This document shows positions 27,978 to 35,927 of a DNA stretch of 64,000 nucleotides, piece by piece. The notes under the pieces are model-generated. The model had not been told where the DNA came from, made no database searches, and saw only the letters and a program-made list of their open reading frames with translations. The DNA is from Bacteroidota bacterium (lineage in GTDB: Bacteria > Bacteroidota > Bacteroidia > B-17B0 > Aurantibacillaceae), in assembly GCA_023251755.1 (NCBI GenBank), contig JAHEYF010000007.1, forward strand, positions 1 to 64,000, in the 5' to 3' direction. How positions within the stretch are numbered: the first letter of the stretch is position 1; each line of letters begins with the position of its first letter. The position numbers were made by a program, and so were the translations under genes.

Positions 27978-28091
27978 TTGATTTGTGGATGTGTTGATTT
28001 GAAGATTTGATGATAGGAGACAGGTAAATGAAAACTAATAGGTATAGGTCATTATATGAGGAGCATCTAACTTTTCAACTTTCAAACTAAA
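27972..28091 (+). repeat. Composite element: octamer 3' block and 5' block
   Basis: After the GNAT stop come GATT-type words, the core GATAGGAGACAGGTAAATGA and ATAGGTATAGG. Then follows the 43-base block 28049-28091, which matches the complement of 32669-32711 at 39 of 43 positions without gaps. The second block ends 7 bases before the cytochrome start. Confidence 0.7.
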
Positions 28092-28098
28092 ATAAACC

Positions 28099-30210
28099 TT
28101 GAACTTCCGCTCCCGATATACCGCTCTCATTTTTATCGCTGCTTTATTCTTTGTTCTTTACAATTGCTCCAATCCTTCTTCTCCAAAGGCTTCCGTTTCA
28201 GACAAAAAAGAAGACAGCCTGCTTTACCTGAACCATTCTGATACTGCAAGGTATGTTGGCATAAACACCTGTAGGCTTTGCCACCAAAGTATTTACAATA
28301 GTTTTATTAAAACGGGCATGGGCAAATCTTTTGATGAGGCCACTCAACAAAAAACATCGGCCCAGTTCAGGCACAGTGTTCTGTACGACAAGCATTCCGA
28401 TTTTTATTACAAGGCTTTCTGGGACAAGGATGCTTTAAAATTTATGGAATACAGGCTGGAAGGGAAAGATACCGTTTACAAACGAATTGAAAGGGTGGAT
28501 TATATTGTTGGCTCCGGGCAACACACCAATTCGCATATACAAAATGTAAACGGGTACTTTAACCAGATGCCCATGACTTTTTATACCCAAAAAGGGGAAT
28601 GGCACTTACCTCCCGGTTTTGAGGAGGGCCACAACACCCGCTTTAGCCGTAAAATAGGACTGGAATGTATGAGTTGCCATAATTCTTATCCTGATTTTGT
28701 AATGGGTTCAGAAAACAAATACAATTCCGTCCCGCAGGGTATAAATTGCGAACGTTGCCACGGCCCCGGAAGTATACATGTGCAGCAAAGAAGCACCGGA
28801 ACAAAAATAGATACCTCCAACTATATTGATTATTCCATTGTGAACCCGGCCAAACTTTCGGTTGACCTGCAGTTTGATTTGTGCCAGCGTTGCCACCTGC
28901 AGGGCAATGCTGTGTTAAAGGAGGGGAAGTCATTTTATGATTTTAAACCCGGAATGAAATTAAGTGATTATATTTCTGTTTTTCTTCCTAAATACAAGCA
29001 TGCAGACGAGGAGTTTATTATGGCTTCGCATGCCGACCGTTTAAAACAAAGTCAGTGTTTTATTCAATCGTATGAAAAAGCACAAAAATCGAAGTCATTA
29101 AAACCCTACAAAGATGCCCTTACCTGTGTTAGCTGCCACAACCCCCATGTAAGTGTCCGCGAAACAAACAAAGAAGTTTTTAACGATGCCTGCCGCAATT
29201 GCCACGGGAAAAGCGTAGCCCTTACCTGCTCAGAGCCTGGTGTAATTAAAGCGAACCACAAAATTCAAGATTCAAAATTCAAAGTTCAAAGCCCGAAACC
29301 GGAAACCGACAATCATCACATCAGCATATCATCACATCAGCTCATTCCAAACTGTGTTTCCTGCCACATGCCTAAATCGGGTTCCATTGACATTCCACAT
29401 GTAACGGTACACGACCATTATATCAGAAAACCCATTACCCAAAAAGAGAAGGAAAAAATAAAAGAGTTTATTGGTTTGTTTTCCATCAACGAAAAAAATC
29501 CGGATAACTTAACCAAAGCTATGGCTTATATCAACCAATACGAGAAGTTTGAATTAAAACCGTTCTACCTCGATTCGGCTGAGAAATTATTATCGATTAA
29601 AAACAATACGGATCTCAACAAAAATATAGAAGCCCTGGTGCAATTGTACTTTATTAAAGGCAATTACACCAAAATAATTGAGCTGGTGAACAAGTACAAT
29701 GCAGATGAATTGCTCAGTAAACGTTTAAACAAACAATCGTACAGCAACCAGCACGCCTGGGCCTGTTACCGCATTGGTGATTCGTATTACAATACAGGGC
29801 AAACCGATCATGCAATCCGCTTCTTAGAACAGGCCAATAAGCTGGCTCCTTATCACCCGGAGTTCAAAGACAAGTTGGCCAATGCTTATGCGGATAAAGG
29901 AAACATGGTTTTAGCCCGGAAATATTACGAAGAAGCCCTGAAAGAAAATCCGAAATTTATTACAGCTATTGCTGATTTAGGTTTTCTGAATTTAATGGAA
30001 GGAAATATACCCGAAGCAGAACGGCTGTATAATTATGGTTTGAGTTTAGACCCCGATTTCGAGCCTTTGCTTTTAAACAAGGCGGGATTATTAAACTATA
30101 AGAAAGATTTTAAATCCGCTAAAATTATTTTAAACCACATTTTAAAAAGAAATCCAAACAACCTACAAGCCAAACAAATCCTGGATCAGTTAAAGGCGAT
30201 GAGCTTGTAA
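28099..30210 (+). CDS. Seven-heme cytochrome c lipoprotein with C-terminal TPR repeats
   Basis: 703 residues, TTG start at 28099. A signal sequence with lipobox-like LYNC (Cys23) suggests a lipoprotein. Seven CxxCH heme sites start at residues 58, 190, 217, 262, 343, 365 and 419, and CVSCHMP with a following DIPH...HDHYI resembles cytochrome c554/NrfA-type families. The second half (about 540-700) has TPR helices (IGDSYYNTGQTDHAIRFLEQANKLAP). Such multiheme-TPR proteins are found in the envelope and transfer electrons or reduce small molecules; substrate unknown. Residues about 388-415, between hemes 6 and 7, are encoded by intergenic-type repeat words (29260-29343). Confidence 0.9.
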   Translation: MNFRSRYTALIFIAALFFVLYNCSNPSSPKASVSDKKEDSLLYLNHSDTARYVGINTCRLCHQSIYNSFIKTGMGKSFDEATQQKTSAQFRHSVLYDKHSDFYYKAFWDKDALKFMEYRLEGKDTVYKRIERVDYIVGSGQHTNSHIQNVNGYFNQMPMTFYTQKGEWHLPPGFEEGHNTRFSRKIGLECMSCHNSYPDFVMGSENKYNSVPQGINCERCHGPGSIHVQQRSTGTKIDTSNYIDYSIVNPAKLSVDLQFDLCQRCHLQGNAVLKEGKSFYDFKPGMKLSDYISVFLPKYKHADEEFIMASHADRLKQSQCFIQSYEKAQKSKSLKPYKDALTCVSCHNPHVSVRETNKEVFNDACRNCHGKSVALTCSEPGVIKANHKIQDSKFKVQSPKPETDNHHISISSHQLIPNCVSCHMPKSGSIDIPHVTVHDHYIRKPITQKEKEKIKEFIGLFSINEKNPDNLTKAMAYINQYEKFELKPFYLDSAEKLLSIKNNTDLNKNIEALVQLYFIKGNYTKIIELVNKYNADELLSKRLNKQSYSNQHAWACYRIGDSYYNTGQTDHAIRFLEQANKLAPYHPEFKDKLANAYADKGNMVLARKYYEEALKENPKFITAIADLGFLNLMEGNIPEAERLYNYGLSLDPDFEPLLLNKAGLLNYKKDFKSAKIILNHILKRNPNNLQAKQILDQLKAMSL
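29260..29343 (+). repeat. Intergenic repeat words inside the cytochrome gene, in frame
   Basis: First come heptamers ATTCAAG, ATTCAAA, ATTCAAA, GTTCAAA. Then octamer-family words follow, including 18 bases (29320-29337) identical to the intergenic gap at 32754-32771. The segment encodes about 28 residues (KIQDSKFKVQ...SSHQL). The stop-bearing form CAGCTAAT is replaced by CAGCATAT and CAGCTCAT, so the frame stays open. Confidence 0.75.
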
Positions 30211-30699
30211 TTATTTAAAATTAATAAACTGCAAAGGCACTTCGTAATCGCCCCTTCGCACTACTGCAATTACTCCCTGAAGGTCGTCTATTTTTTTACC
30301 CGATACGCGGATGATATCGTCCATTAACTGGGCAGTAACTTTCAGCTTACTGTCTTTAATGTCCTTCATTATTTTTTTCGAAGCTTCTTTATCTATCCCT
30401 TCTTTAATTTTAATTTCTTTTTTAATCATCGCTCCCGAAGCAATGTGCTCTTTGCCTTCATCCAGGCATTTCGGATCGAGCTGTTGTTTAACCATACGCA
30501 TACGAATAGCATCTACAATAGCTTCGAGGCGCATGTCGTTTTCAGTAAGAATATTAATTACATTGTTTTTCTTGTCTAATGTAACTTCACTTTTTGTACC
30601 GCGAAAATCAAAACGGTTCAATATTTCCTTTTTCGCAACATTGATCGCATTGTCTAATGTTTGCTGGTCTACTTTGTTGGTGATATCGAAGGCTGGCAT
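30211..30699 (-). CDS. yajQ: YajQ-family (UPF0234) nucleotide-binding protein
   Basis: 162 residues, the standard family length. The whole protein fits: FDITNKVDQQTLDNAIN at the start, NRFDFRGTKSEV, a central duplicated ferredoxin-like fold, and the end GDYEVPLQFINFK. YajQ proteins bind nucleic acid and, in Xanthomonas, cyclic di-GMP, and act in the cytoplasm as regulators. Convergent with the cytochrome gene, one stop directly after the other. The start codon lies only a few bases after a long AT-rich tandem repeat. Confidence 0.95.
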   Translation of the reverse strand: MPAFDITNKVDQQTLDNAINVAKKEILNRFDFRGTKSEVTLDKKNNVINILTENDMRLEAIVDAIRMRMVKQQLDPKCLDEGKEHIASGAMIKKEIKIKEGIDKEASKKIMKDIKDSKLKVTAQLMDDIIRVSGKKIDDLQGVIAVVRRGDYEVPLQFINFK

Positions 30700-30705
30700 T
30701 TTTTT

Positions 30706-30890
30706 AGTATTGAGATGTTAGATATGAGTATTGAGATGTTAGATATGAGTATTGAGATGTTAGATATTAGTATTGAGATATTAGTATTGAGATATTAGTA
30801 TTGAGATATTAGTATTGAGATATTAGTATTGAGATATTAGTATTGAGATATTAGTATTGAGATTTGAGATGTTGGTATTGAGTATATTGT
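30706..30890. repeat. 14/21-bp tandem array in 7-base register
   Basis: Three 21-base units (30706-30768, AGTATTGAGATGTTAGATAT plus one base) are followed by six identical 14-base units AGTATTGAGATATT (30769-30852) and decaying copies to about 30890. 14 and 21 are multiples of 7, so the base unit is a heptamer. The inverted counterpart (CTCTCAATACTAATA, CATCTCAATAC) lies at 30975-31010 at the phosphatase stop. The rest of the 30700-31008 gap shows no gene. Confidence 0.85.
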
Positions 30891-31008
30891 ATTTGATAGA
30901 TTTTACCATTTGAAGCAACGTGTGCAAAAACTGCACAGGTTGGTTCTTTGTTAGTTCATTTTCGGTATATATGTTCAACTCTCAATACTAATATATAACA
31001 TCTCAATA

Positions 31009-32652
31009 CTACTTCCTAAACAATTCTTCTATCGGTTTACCCGAACAGGCATCCGGGAAAGGAATGTTCAGCAACATACAAATGCTGGGGGCAATGTCCA
31101 CAATATGAATGCTGCGTACAGTACTTCCCTGCGGAATTCCGGCTCCATAAAACAACAAGGGAACATGGGTATCGTAACTGAATTCGGCTCCGTGCGAAGT
31201 TCCCTTTTCACCAAACTCCATCCAGGCCGGTTGAAAACATACACTTACATCACCACTGCGTTTAAAGTTGTATCCTTTTTGCACCAGGTGTCTGAAAGCA
31301 CCTTCCCCGTATTCCTGTGTTCTTAATGATTCCGTAGTATAGGTCTCGCCTACTCCATCATACTTTAACATAAATTCTGCACAGGTTTTCTCTACCTGCA
31401 TTTTATCCAATTTTTTTGCGGCGATACCTGCATCATTCAAAAACACCTGTTGGTTGGAGTAACTCAGCACCAGGGTATCTCCATAAACCTGATTGAGGTA
31501 AGCCTTTAATTCTTTGGCCATTTTCGAATGGTTAATATAACCTCCCGGTATTTTCATATCCTTTAAATGAGCAGGTACATCACAGGCCCCGTGATCGGCA
31601 GTTAAAAACAATACGTAATTATCGGTTCCGATTTCTTTGTCCAAACCATTTAATAATTCGGCGATGTCTTTATCCAGTCTCAAATAAACATCTTCTATTT
31701 CAATTGATTTAGGCCCATAGCTATGCCCTACATAATCTGTTGCCGAAAAACTAATGCACAGCATATCTGTGTATTCATCTTTTCCTAATTGTTCTGCTTT
31801 GAGGGTCTCTAATGCAAAGTCTTTGGTTATTGTATTTCCCCAGGGTGTGGAGCGGATAATATCAAAATCCTTTTTTTGAATGAACTCGTTGTACTCATAA
31901 GGAAAAACAGGTTTATCCTTTTTATTGGGGGCGCTTTCATAATTATTATCATCGGGCAAACTTTCAGTGTATTGTTCAATGGGCAATAAGGTGGTCCAGC
32001 CCTGTTGCAAATATTGTCTGGCCGTTTGTTTCCCATTAAAATCGCTTACCCATTTTGGCAATTCATTCATGTAATGCGAGGAGCTGATAAAACCACCCAG
32101 ATTCCCATCGAACCAATAAGCAGCATTGGCACTATGTCCGGCAGGTAAAATAGACGAGCGGTCTTTTAAAGCCAGCCCGATTACTTTTGATTTTTTCAAA
32201 CTGGAGATTCTCAGCTCATCCCCCATTGTTGTGGCCAGCATATTTTTCGGGCTCATTAAACCGGCCTTGCTATCGCTGCCAATTGTTTTTACAGTTTTAT
32301 CATCGGTGCAATACATCATTTTACCTGTTTCACGCGAATACCATTCGTTGGCAATAATGCCGTGCGATGCAGGCGTGGTACCGGTGTAGATAGAAGTATG
32401 GCCAGGGCCTGTAAAAGTTGGAACATAATTGTAATTGGTGTTCTTACAATAAAAACCGTTGTTGACTAAGCGCTTAAAACCATTGTCGCTAAGCTTATTC
32501 CAATACCTGGCAATATAATCGGATCGCATCTGATCAACCACTATTCCAACAACAAGCTTTGGTGTTTTAATCGTTTCCTTATTCGTATTTTTTATTGTCT
32601 GTGCCTGAACAAAGAAGGGAAATAAAATACAGGCGATAAGCTTTAGCTTCAT
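31009..32652 (-). CDS. PafA-type alkaline phosphatase, exported
   Basis: 547 residues with a signal peptide (MKLKLIACILFPFFVQAQ). Alkaline phosphatase superfamily motifs: Asp40 in VGIVVDQMRSDY, the nucleophile Thr81 in PTFTGPGHTSIYTG, and zinc-site TADHGACDVPAHL. This set matches the phosphate-irrepressible PafA monoesterase of Elizabethkingia, about 546 residues. It would release phosphate from organic monoesters in the periplasm. No T9SS domain is present. The 43 bases just upstream are shared with the region upstream of the multiheme cytochrome. Phosphatase activity is likely; a phosphodiesterase is the main alternative. Confidence 0.9.
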   Translation of the reverse strand: MKLKLIACILFPFFVQAQTIKNTNKETIKTPKLVVGIVVDQMRSDYIARYWNKLSDNGFKRLVNNGFYCKNTNYNYVPTFTGPGHTSIYTGTTPASHGIIANEWYSRETGKMMYCTDDKTVKTIGSDSKAGLMSPKNMLATTMGDELRISSLKKSKVIGLALKDRSSILPAGHSANAAYWFDGNLGGFISSSHYMNELPKWVSDFNGKQTARQYLQQGWTTLLPIEQYTESLPDDNNYESAPNKKDKPVFPYEYNEFIQKKDFDIIRSTPWGNTITKDFALETLKAEQLGKDEYTDMLCISFSATDYVGHSYGPKSIEIEDVYLRLDKDIAELLNGLDKEIGTDNYVLFLTADHGACDVPAHLKDMKIPGGYINHSKMAKELKAYLNQVYGDTLVLSYSNQQVFLNDAGIAAKKLDKMQVEKTCAEFMLKYDGVGETYTTESLRTQEYGEGAFRHLVQKGYNFKRSGDVSVCFQPAWMEFGEKGTSHGAEFSYDTHVPLLFYGAGIPQGSTVRSIHIVDIAPSICMLLNIPFPDACSGKPIEELFRK

Positions 32653-32912
32653 TTTCGTTTTTTAGTTCTTTAGTTTGAAAGTTGAAAAGTTGGATACTCC
32701 TTTTATAATGAGTCATACTTATTCGTTTTAATTTACCTTTCTCAAATCAGCTAATCAGCATATCATCACATTAGCTAATCATTAACACCTATCCTATTTT
32801 CATTTACCTGTCTCCTTTTTGGCTTTTGGCTTATTACTTTTGGCTTTTATCATCACCTATCAGTTTTTATTTACCAATCTCTCATCAGCTAATTAGCTAA
32901 TCATCACATCTG
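32653..32912 (-). repeat. Composite repeat gap: two octamer 3' blocks plus the 5' block
   Basis: Read on the minus strand from the dehydratase stop: octamer words, GGTAAATAAAAACTGATAGG, heptamers AAAAGCCAAAAGTAATAAGC, a second core GGAGACAGGTAAATGAAAAT, more octamers, then the 43-base block (32669-32711) shared with the cytochrome upstream region, ending 17 bases before the phosphatase ATG. It contains most word families of the window in one gap. Confidence 0.7.
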
Positions 32913-34796
32913 CTAATTATCCAGCCTCTCGTACTCACTATTATTACTCACATACTCAGGCACTATGTCTTTCATTAAGGCTACAATTTCAACATTGTTT
33001 TGCGCATCAAAAAGTCGTATCAAACGATTTATTTTTTCTTTTATTTCTTCAAAATCATACTCTTTTACTTTACCAATGAGGATTTGCGGATGATGTGTCG
33101 CCATCGTATTCTCGGCATCGGCCAGCAATTCTTCGTACAGTTTTTCACCCGGACGTAAACCTGTATACACAAGTTGTATATCCTTGCCTTCTGTAAGGCC
33201 GGAAAGTTTAATCATCTTACGGGCCAGGTCAATTATTTTAACGCTTTTGCCCATATCAAACACATAGATCTCTCCGCCCTGCCCCATGCAACCGGCTTCT
33301 AATACCAGCTGGCAGGCTTCGGGAATGGTCATAAAATAACGGGTGATATCAGGATGTGTAATGGTTACCGGGCCACCTTCTTCAATTTGTTTTTTAAAGC
33401 GTGGAATTACCGAGCCGTTGCTTCCCAATACGTTTCCAAAACGGGTAGTAATAAAACGGGTCTTGCTTATTTTATTTAACGACTGAATATAAATTTCTGC
33501 AATGCGCTTACTGGCTCCCATCACATTGGTTGGGTTTACAGCCTTATCGGTAGAAACCATTACAAATTTTTCCACGCCGTATTCAAGCGAAAGGTCCGCA
33601 ACATTTTTTGTCCCAAGTACATTGGTTAAAACAGATTCGGAGGGGTTGTTTTCCATCATGGGCACATGCTTGTAAGCTGCGGCATGGTAAACCAACTGGG
33701 GTTTAAAGGTTCGGAAGAGGTTGTTCATCCTGTCTTTGCTACGCACATCACCAATTACAATTTCGAAAAGAGTGACCGGATGTTTATCCAGTAATTCCAT
33801 TTCAATATCGTACAAAGGGCTTTCTGCCTGGTCGAGTAAAATAATCTGCCGGGGATTAAAGCGCAGCATTTGACGCACCAATTCACTCCCGATAGAGCCA
33901 GCAGCACCGGTTACCAATATTGTTTTTTGTTGCAGTTGTTCTTCAATCAAATCAAGGTTAAGCCGGATAGGGTCCCGTTCCAGCAGGTTTTCAATGTTGA
34001 TGCTCTTTAACTGGTTAAAACTCAGTTCTCCGTTTATCCACCTGCTTACCGGCGGAACACTTAAAACTTTTACATTGTTGTTCAAAGACGTTTCAACAAT
34101 TTCATTTTTTTTCTTTGCAGAGATATTCTGAATGGAAATAATAATGGTTTCCACTTCATTCTCTCGAATCAGTTCTTCTAATTTTGAAGGGGGGTAAATA
34201 AAAACCCCTTCCAGGCTACGGCCCTTCTTTTTTTCGTTGTCGTCAATAAATCCAATCACTTTGTATTTAACCGCAGCATCCCTGTCAAGGGTACGTTTGG
34301 TAATCACCCCTGATTCTCCGGCTCCATAAATAATCACATTGGTTTTGTGCCTTTCCGGGTTTTTGCTTTCAAGGTAAACTGCTTTTACTGCCAGTCGCGA
34401 ACTGATCATCACAAAGAGTGTACATAAAAGATCAATAATCACCACCGAATGCGGAATAAAATAAAAACCTGCGCTAAAACGGTGAATAAGATTGGTGGCG
34501 AATATAAGTACGCTGCCAGCTACAACAACAGCAAATATCCTGAAAGCATCTTTAGAGCCTGTATAACGAACAACTCCTTTGTATATTTTTGAAACAAGAA
34601 AACTGATTATTCTTATGGCAAGTACAATAATATAGGCTTTGGGTAATGTTTTTAATTCGTGTGCCGGAATGGAAGCGAAATTAAAACGAAGAAAAAAAGC
34701 CAGGGTTAAGGAAAAAGCACAAACAAAAAAGTCAATAATTAAAATTGACCAACGGGGAATACTGTGCTTCCAGAAAAAATTAAGTAACTTGTACAT
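32913..34796 (-). CDS. Membrane NDP-sugar 4,6-dehydratase/epimerase (PglF/CapD/FlaA1 type)
   Basis: 627 residues. About four transmembrane helices fill residues 18-130. A first Rossmann domain (VIIYGAGESG, 155-163) follows, then the catalytic extended SDR domain from 293 with TGAAGSIGSELVRQM. The STDKAVNPTNVMGASKR stretch shows Met in place of the usual SDR tyrosine, as in FlaA1/PglF-type inverting or retaining 4,6-dehydratases. Such enzymes turn UDP-GlcNAc into a 4-keto-6-deoxy sugar for capsule, O-antigen or glycoprotein glycans. It is solitary here, with a strong promoter of its own. The last codons lie next to octamer repeat sequence. Confidence 0.92.
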   Translation of the reverse strand: MYKLLNFFWKHSIPRWSILIIDFFVCAFSLTLAFFLRFNFASIPAHELKTLPKAYIIVLAIRIISFLVSKIYKGVVRYTGSKDAFRIFAVVVAGSVLIFATNLIHRFSAGFYFIPHSVVIIDLLCTLFVMISSRLAVKAVYLESKNPERHKTNVIIYGAGESGVITKRTLDRDAAVKYKVIGFIDDNEKKKGRSLEGVFIYPPSKLEELIRENEVETIIISIQNISAKKKNEIVETSLNNNVKVLSVPPVSRWINGELSFNQLKSINIENLLERDPIRLNLDLIEEQLQQKTILVTGAAGSIGSELVRQMLRFNPRQIILLDQAESPLYDIEMELLDKHPVTLFEIVIGDVRSKDRMNNLFRTFKPQLVYHAAAYKHVPMMENNPSESVLTNVLGTKNVADLSLEYGVEKFVMVSTDKAVNPTNVMGASKRIAEIYIQSLNKISKTRFITTRFGNVLGSNGSVIPRFKKQIEEGGPVTITHPDITRYFMTIPEACQLVLEAGCMGQGGEIYVFDMGKSVKIIDLARKMIKLSGLTEGKDIQLVYTGLRPGEKLYEELLADAENTMATHHPQILIGKVKEYDFEEIKEKINRLIRLFDAQNNVEIVALMKDIVPEYVSNNSEYERLDN

Positions 34797-34814
34797 TTAA
34801 CGCGGTAAAGTTAA

Positions 34815-34843
34815 CAAATTTAGCTTTGCCGGAAAACATCAAA
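34815..34843 (-). promoter_or_regulatory. Promoter of the NDP-sugar dehydratase
   Basis: On the minus strand TTTG (34840-34843), 17 bases, TAAATTTG (34815-34822). A start site near 34808 gives a leader of about 12 bases. Confidence 0.65.
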
Positions 34844-34877
34844 ATAAAGCAGGTTCAGGCTATTTGTAGATCAAAAT

Positions 34878-34907
34878 TTTGATATATGCCTGAGCTTTCT
34901 ATATTTG
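34878..34907 (+). promoter_or_regulatory. Promoter of the LRR protein gene
   Basis: TTTG (34878-34881), 18 bases, TATATTTG (34900-34907). It covers the TTG at 34905, which argues that translation starts at the ATG at 34926 instead. Confidence 0.65.
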
Positions 34908-34925
34908 TTTGATAAAACTTTTTTC

Positions 34926-35780
34926 ATGCGGGCTTTTTCCTTTTTCCTTATATTAACTATATCACATGCAGTATGGGCACAAAGTGCATTTGACAAGTAT
35001 GGGATTTATGGGGCAGAAGTGTATAAAACCCTTGAAACGGCTATTGGTATGGAAAAAGGGGTGTATAAATTAGACCTTAGTTACCAACGCATAGACCCAA
35101 AATTATTTCCGAAAATTTCGAAATTAAGTAATTTGCAGGTACTCAGATTTACCTCTAATAACATTGACCACTGGCCGGAAGATTTTTCAAAACTCAACAA
35201 CCTTGTCTATATAGCTTCTGTAGACAATGCATTTACCGGCTTTCCACACGATTTAAAAAAGCTGAGTAATTTAATGCACTTAGAATTGTTTGGAACAAAA
35301 ATAGATTCGTTGCCACTTGAATTGGCTTACCTCCAGCATTTGAAAACATTCCGTTTTTCAAACAACAACGATACGTTGAAAATTACTCCGCATTTAAAAT
35401 CTTTAAAAGCCCTGCATGAATTGAGTATTGAAAATGCTTTGTTGGATAGTTGCCCTTATCCCTTGTTCAGAATACCTTCATTGAACTTTTTATCCTTAAG
35501 CAATTGTAATATACAAGCCATGCCCGGAAGTACAGATAAAATGCACAACCTTGAAGTGCTTATTTTAGACGGAAATAAAATACAGGAACTTCCAAGGGAA
35601 ATATATGCCTGCAACAAACTCATTCATCTTTCGCTAAAAAATAACAAACTCAGTAAAATACCGGATACAATTTGCCATTTAAAAAAACTCAGCCATCTTG
35701 ATTTGAGAGGCAATCCTTTAAGCCATGAAGATGTGGAAGAAGTAAAGGCTTTGTTGCCGGGCTGCAAAGTGTTGTTTTGA
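34926..35780 (+). CDS. Exported leucine-rich repeat protein
   Basis: About 284 residues from ATG 34926. A signal peptide (MRAFSFFLILTISHAVWAQ) is followed by about nine LRR units of 22-24 residues with the LxxLxxLxxNxIxxLP pattern (LSNLQVLRFTSNNIDHWP, MHNLEVLILDGNKIQELP, LKKLSHLDLRGNPLSHED). LRR proteins form curved binding surfaces; the partner is unknown. No T9SS domain or anchor is seen, so it is probably periplasmic or secreted by another route. Divergent from the dehydratase. Confidence 0.88.
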   Translation: MRAFSFFLILTISHAVWAQSAFDKYGIYGAEVYKTLETAIGMEKGVYKLDLSYQRIDPKLFPKISKLSNLQVLRFTSNNIDHWPEDFSKLNNLVYIASVDNAFTGFPHDLKKLSNLMHLELFGTKIDSLPLELAYLQHLKTFRFSNNNDTLKITPHLKSLKALHELSIENALLDSCPYPLFRIPSLNFLSLSNCNIQAMPGSTDKMHNLEVLILDGNKIQELPREIYACNKLIHLSLKNNKLSKIPDTICHLKKLSHLDLRGNPLSHEDVEEVKALLPGCKVLF

Positions 35781-35892
35781 TTTTATAAAAACATCAAAGG
35801 TATTTTAATATACGGCCTGTAAGGCTTATGCCCGGCTCCATAATCAACCAACCGCTCATCCGAATTCTATCACCGGCTCTTTTTAAAATAAT

Positions 35893-35924
35893 AATTTTGT
35901 AATCTGATTAAGCATTACAAAATT
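35893..35924 (+). promoter_or_regulatory. Perfect 11-bp inverted repeat just before the serine hydrolase start
   Basis: AATTTTGTAAT (35893-35903), 10-base spacer, ATTACAAAATT (35914-35924), 3 bases before the ATG at 35928. It could be an operator or an RNA hairpin covering the ribosome-binding region. No separate Shine-Dalgarno is visible. Confidence 0.5.
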
Positions 35925-35927
35925 AAC

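Noticed and set aside
30706-30890. Possible CRISPR array
   Set aside because: Units are contiguous tandem repeats of 14 and 21 bases without unique spacers, and no cas gene is present.
34905-34925. TTG start for the LRR protein
   Set aside because: It overlaps a consensus -7 box, and the ATG at 34926 begins a clean signal peptide.
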